Positions 6,377-9,219 of a stretch of DNA of 9,219 nt are shown here, in pieces. Position 1 is the stretch's first letter. The number at the start of each line of letters is the position of its first letter. Location of the stretch: contig PLFA01000075.1 of NCBI GenBank assembly GCA_003136615.1, positions 798 through 10,016 of the forward strand. Reading direction: 5' to 3'. The position numbers and the translations under genes were made by a program. Source of the DNA: Caulobacteraceae bacterium. Its GTDB lineage: Bacteria; Pseudomonadota; Alphaproteobacteria; Caulobacterales; Caulobacteraceae. Below the pieces are notes generated by a model that had not been told where the DNA came from, searched no databases, and was given only the letters and a program-made list of their open reading frames with translations.

Positions 6377-6514
6377 AAACGAGTCCGCGGGAACCACATC
6401 GGGTGTCATCTTCGCGCTCACGCTTTCAAGGTGGGCGTGATGTGTTGCGTCGGCAAGCTTTCAGGCGTGCGCGGCCTGCCCTAATCTCATAGCGCGGCGA
6501 CTTGGCTTGGAACC
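6377..6514. other. divergent intergenic region between the SDR and TPR-glycosyltransferase genes
   Basis: This gap must hold promoters for both directions if the SDR start at 6376 is right; part of it (6377-6421) becomes coding if an upstream SDR start is used. I found no pair of -35 and -10 boxes with sensible spacing and no convincing operator. TTGCGT (6445-6450) and TAATCT (6482-6487) are 31 bp apart, too far to work together. Nothing else is evident. Confidence 0.3.
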
Positions 6515-8251
6515 ATGACTCTGACCGAAACCCCGGATTTCGCCCTGGACGCGCTGCTGGAGCAGGGACTTGGCGCCCATCGCGCGGGCGATATCGCCGC
6601 CGCCTGTGGCGCCTATCAGGCCATACTGGAGCGCGAGCCCCTGCACGCCGGAGTGATTCATCTGCTGGGCCTGGCCCGGCAGGCGCAGGGTGATCTGGCA
6701 GAGGCGGAGCGGCTGGTGCGCATCGCGCTTCGCCTGCGGGACGATCCGATTTTCCACGGCAATCTGGCTTTCATCCTTCATCAGGCGCGCCGCGACGCCG
6801 AGGCGGAGGCGGAATATGAAGCCGCTTTGAGGCTGGACCCGGATCTTATCGATGTGGTCCGCAACCATGCGTGCTTTCTGCGGGAGCGACGGCGCCACGA
6901 GGACGCTCTCGCGGCGTTCGAACGTCTGATCGCCCTCAATCCCGACGATGGCGGATCCTATTTGGAGCAGGCCATTGTCCTCGTCGCCTTGGGACGTCAT
7001 GCGGAGGCGGAGCGGAGTTACCGCCGGGCCTTGGAGCTGAGCCCGGATCACCCGGGCGCCCTGATCAATCTGGGCTCCCTTCTGGTCAGCGAGGTGCGCA
7101 ACGCCGAGGCCGAGGTGGTGTTCCGGCGCGCCGTGGCGGCCCATCCGGGAAATCCGGAGGCCTGGGGCAGTCTTGGCCTGGCCCTCGCCAATCTCGACCG
7201 TCGGGACGAGGCTGAGCTGTGCTACCGCCGCGCCCTCGACATCGCGCCGGACCATCCCATAACCCGGATCAACCTCTCCTTCGTGGCCCTGGGCAAGGGC
7301 GACTTCGCGGAGGGCTGGCGCCTTTTCGAGTCGCGCTATGACCATGGCGGCGCGGAATGCCTGCCCCCCCTGCCGCCGGGGGTCCGGCGGTGGACGGGGG
7401 AGCCCTTGGCCGGGCGGACGCTTCTTGTCTATGGCGAGCAGGGCTTTGGCGATCAGCTTCAGTTTGTCCGCTACGCACAGATGGCCAAGCGCGCGGGGGC
7501 CGCGCGGGTTACCGTGGCCGTCGCCCCCGAGCTTGTCCGGCTCTTTCGCCTTGCGCCGGACCTCGACCAGATCATCCCAATCCAGGCTGATACGCCGCCT
7601 GTCCCCGCGGACTATTGGGCGCGGATGATGAGCCTGCCCGGCCTCTTCCGAACCGAGGTCGGGACCATCGCGGAGGCGACGCCGCCGAACTTCCCGCAGT
7701 TTCACCTGCCCACGCCAACGCGGCCAGCCCCTCAGGCCAAGGCGCCCCTGGAGGTGGGACTCTTCTGGGCGGGTCGCGCCTGGTCTGATCGCGGCGATCT
7801 CAAGCGGGTGGACACCCTCAGATCGCTGACCTTCGAACAAATCCTGCCGCTCCTGAAAGCTCCGGCCCTGAAAGGACGCGTGCGTTGGACGCTGCTCCAG
7901 CGGGATCGTCGACCAGAAGGGCTGGCCCGATTCGCCGAGATCGAAGGCTGGCGCGATCCTTTTGGTTTGCCCACGGCCGAACAACCCCAGGATTTCCTGG
8001 ACACGGCCCAGATCATGGCGGGCCTGGACCTCGTGATCGGCGTGGACTCGGCCCTCATCCACCTCGCCGCGGGCCTGGGTCGGCCGACCTGGATGATGGA
8101 TCGCTTCGCCCATTGCTGGCGCTGGGTGGGGGACCGCGAGGACAGCGACTGGTATCCCACCTTGAGGATCTTTCGTCAGTCCCGCCCGGAGGCTTGGCCC
8201 GAAGTCGTCTCCAGTTTGACGGCCGCCTTGCGTCGTGGACGTCTGGACTGA
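6515..8251 (+). CDS. TPR-repeat glycosyltransferase (GT9/heptosyltransferase-like), copy 1
   Basis: This 578-residue protein has two parts. Residues about 12-280 are seven to eight tetratricopeptide repeats of 34 residues (for example AEAEAEYEAALRLDP, AEAERSYRRALELSPDHP, DEAELCYRRALDIAPDHP), a protein-binding superhelix. The last is degenerate (GKGDFAEGWRLFESRYD, 261-277). Residues about 295-578 are a GT-B-like glycosyltransferase domain related to ADP-heptose:LPS heptosyltransferases: LLVYGEQGFGDQLQFVRYAQ (303-322), EVGLFWAG (413-420) and the sugar-nucleotide region LDLVIGVDSALIHLAAG (504-520), followed by WRWVGDREDSDWYPTLRIF. There is no signal peptide, so it is probably cytosolic. Such proteins modify proteins or surface glycans; the acceptor is unknown. 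The ATG at 6515 has only a weak GGA nearby. It is followed 21 nt later by a paralogue, so the two are probably one operon. Confidence 0.9.
   Translation: MTLTETPDFALDALLEQGLGAHRAGDIAAACGAYQAILEREPLHAGVIHLLGLARQAQGDLAEAERLVRIALRLRDDPIFHGNLAFILHQARRDAEAEAEYEAALRLDPDLIDVVRNHACFLRERRRHEDALAAFERLIALNPDDGGSYLEQAIVLVALGRHAEAERSYRRALELSPDHPGALINLGSLLVSEVRNAEAEVVFRRAVAAHPGNPEAWGSLGLALANLDRRDEAELCYRRALDIAPDHPITRINLSFVALGKGDFAEGWRLFESRYDHGGAECLPPLPPGVRRWTGEPLAGRTLLVYGEQGFGDQLQFVRYAQMAKRAGAARVTVAVAPELVRLFRLAPDLDQIIPIQADTPPVPADYWARMMSLPGLFRTEVGTIAEATPPNFPQFHLPTPTRPAPQAKAPLEVGLFWAGRAWSDRGDLKRVDTLRSLTFEQILPLLKAPALKGRVRWTLLQRDRRPEGLARFAEIEGWRDPFGLPTAEQPQDFLDTAQIMAGLDLVIGVDSALIHLAAGLGRPTWMMDRFAHCWRWVGDREDSDWYPTLRIFRQSRPEAWPEVVSSLTAALRRGRLD
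7427..7455 (+). repeat. 29-bp exact direct repeat, copy 1
   Basis: These 29 bases recur exactly at 8963-8991, 1536 bp downstream, and encode the same YGEQGFGDQ segment of the glycosyltransferase domain in each paralogue. The repeat is a remnant of gene duplication. Because the distance is a multiple of three, recombination between the copies would make one in-frame chimeric gene. Confidence 0.9.
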
Positions 8252-8272
8252 CGGGGCGCACGGTCCCGCGTC

Positions 8273-9219
8273 ATGGATCTCGAACGGGATGCGATTCTTG
8301 AGCGCGGATTGGCGGCCCACCGCGCGGGGAATTTCGCCGATGCGGCGTCCGACTATGAGACGCTGATCGCGCGGGACGCCAGCGACGCCGGCGTGATCCA
8401 ACTGCTTGGGATGGCCCGCCAGGCTCTGGGCCAGATGGATGAAGCGGAGACCCTGATCCGGCGCGCCCTGAGCCTGAAGGACGACCCCGTTTTTCACGGC
8501 AATCTGGCGGTGCTGCTCCACCATTCGGGCCGACTCGAGGAGGCGGAGTCGGCGTATCTGAGCGCCCTCAGCCTTGATCCGGGATTTTCCGACGCCCTGC
8601 GCAACTATGCCTGCCTGCTGCGCGACAGCGAAAGGCTGGATGAGGCCCTGGCGCGCTGGGATGACCTGATCGCCCGCCAACCTGAAAATGGGACCGCCCA
8701 CATCGAGCGGGCCATTGTTCTTGAGGCCCTGGGCCGCCGCCCAGACGCGTGGGACGCCTATAATCGTGGCCTTGCTCTTGATCCTGGCCATTATGGCGGC
8801 CGGCTAAACTTGGCGCTTCTGGCCCTGAAGACCGGAGACTTCGCGGCCGGGTGGCGCCTCTATGAAACGCGGCATGATCAGACCGGGGCGGCTTGTTCGC
8901 CGCCGCTCGCCCCCGGCTGCACACGCTGGAATGGCGAGCCCTTGGCCGGCAAAAGGCTCCTCGTCTATGGCGAGCAGGGCTTTGGCGATCAACTCCAGTT
9001 CGTGCGCTACGCCCAGATGGCCAAGGACGCCGGCGCGGCGCGGGTGATCGTCGTTGTCGCCCCGGAGCTCGTCCGACTCTTCGCCCTTGTCCCCGGTCTG
9101 GACGGGGTCGTTCCCATGGGCGCGGGAGAGCCGATCCCGGCGGACTACTGGACATGGATGCTCAATCTGCCGGGCCTCTTCGCGACCACGCCTGAGACGA
9201 TCAGCCAAACCCTGCCGCC
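8273..9219 (+). CDS. TPR-repeat glycosyltransferase, copy 2 (cut by window edge)
   Basis: The frame is open from the ATG at 8273 to the window end, giving 315 complete codons. It is a close paralogue of the preceding gene. The N-terminus (RGLAAHRAGNFADA), VIQLLGMARQALG, DDPVFHGNLAVLLH and the entry to the glycosyltransferase domain (GDFAAGWRLYETRHD, 188-202; LLVYGEQGFGDQLQFVRYAQ, 229-248) all match copy 1. It has about five TPR units plus the degenerate last one. It lacks exactly 68 residues, two TPRs, corresponding to about 179-246 of copy 1. The catalytic C-terminal half lies beyond the right edge, so its integrity is not known. It begins 21 nt after the stop of copy 1 with no clear ribosome-binding site, which suggests coupled translation or a leaderless-like weak start. 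It probably acts on a related acceptor in the same glycosylation process. Confidence 0.9.
   Translation, partial: MDLERDAILERGLAAHRAGNFADAASDYETLIARDASDAGVIQLLGMARQALGQMDEAETLIRRALSLKDDPVFHGNLAVLLHHSGRLEEAESAYLSALSLDPGFSDALRNYACLLRDSERLDEALARWDDLIARQPENGTAHIERAIVLEALGRRPDAWDAYNRGLALDPGHYGGRLNLALLALKTGDFAAGWRLYETRHDQTGAACSPPLAPGCTRWNGEPLAGKRLLVYGEQGFGDQLQFVRYAQMAKDAGAARVIVVVAPELVRLFALVPGLDGVVPMGAGEPIPADYWTWMLNLPGLFATTPETISQTLP
8963..8991 (+). repeat. 29-bp exact direct repeat, copy 2
   Basis: Identical to 7427-7455 and in the same reading position of the second TPR-glycosyltransferase gene. Identity continues around it with scattered, mostly synonymous differences. Confidence 0.9.

Noticed and set aside
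6461..8791. A 776-codon open frame on the minus strand across both TPR-glycosyltransferase genes
   Set aside because: It is antisense to two clear paralogous genes, has low-complexity composition (rich in Gly, Gln, Arg, Pro), no recognisable domain, and arises from high GC at third codon positions.

Overview
The window is GC-rich, densely packed chromosomal DNA with short intergenic gaps and several coupled or overlapping gene ends. The gene content is a bacterial L35 with alphaproteobacterial character, a TspO/MBR protein, a 2-hydroxychromene-2-carboxylate isomerase-like protein, a class IV aminotransferase paired with a sulfotransferase-like protein, and TPR-glycosyltransferases. This fits an alphaproteobacterium, perhaps Caulobacterales; the placement rests on protein resemblance recalled from memory, not on a search.

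Layout. Positions 1-3307 are read leftward: a thiolase, then (21 nt on) a secreted protein made of two copies of an unrecognised domain, then a TspO-family membrane protein, then rpmI (ribosomal protein L35), which is cut by the left edge. Positions 3391-5033 are read rightward: a class IV (branched-chain/D-amino-acid type) aminotransferase homologue overlaps by ATGA with a small sulfotransferase-like P-loop protein. Positions 5020-6376 are read leftward: an atypical short-chain dehydrogenase/reductase, then, one base after its stop, a DsbA-fold isomerase whose end overlaps the sulfotransferase gene by 14 bp. Positions 6515-9219 are read rightward: two tandem paralogous TPR-glycosyltransferases, the second cut by the right edge.

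How the genes may work together. The aminotransferase/sulfotransferase pair is the most suggestive unit. From memory, plants carry the same two domains fused in one polypeptide (branched-chain-aminotransferase-like proteins 1 and 2), so the two bacterial products probably act together. The aminotransferase has Arg where the PLP-binding Lys should be, and Thr where many relatives have a conserved Glu, so it may not be a conventional transaminase. The SDR and DsbA-fold isomerase are transcriptionally, and probably translationally, coupled; the SDR has Phe at the usual catalytic Tyr position. The thiolase and the secreted two-domain protein look co-transcribed, without an obvious shared role. The TPR-glycosyltransferase pair is a tandem duplication in which the copies differ by exactly 68 residues, two TPR units.

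There is no tRNA, rRNA, CRISPR array or insertion sequence that I can recognise, and no gene-free stretch longer than 300 bases.
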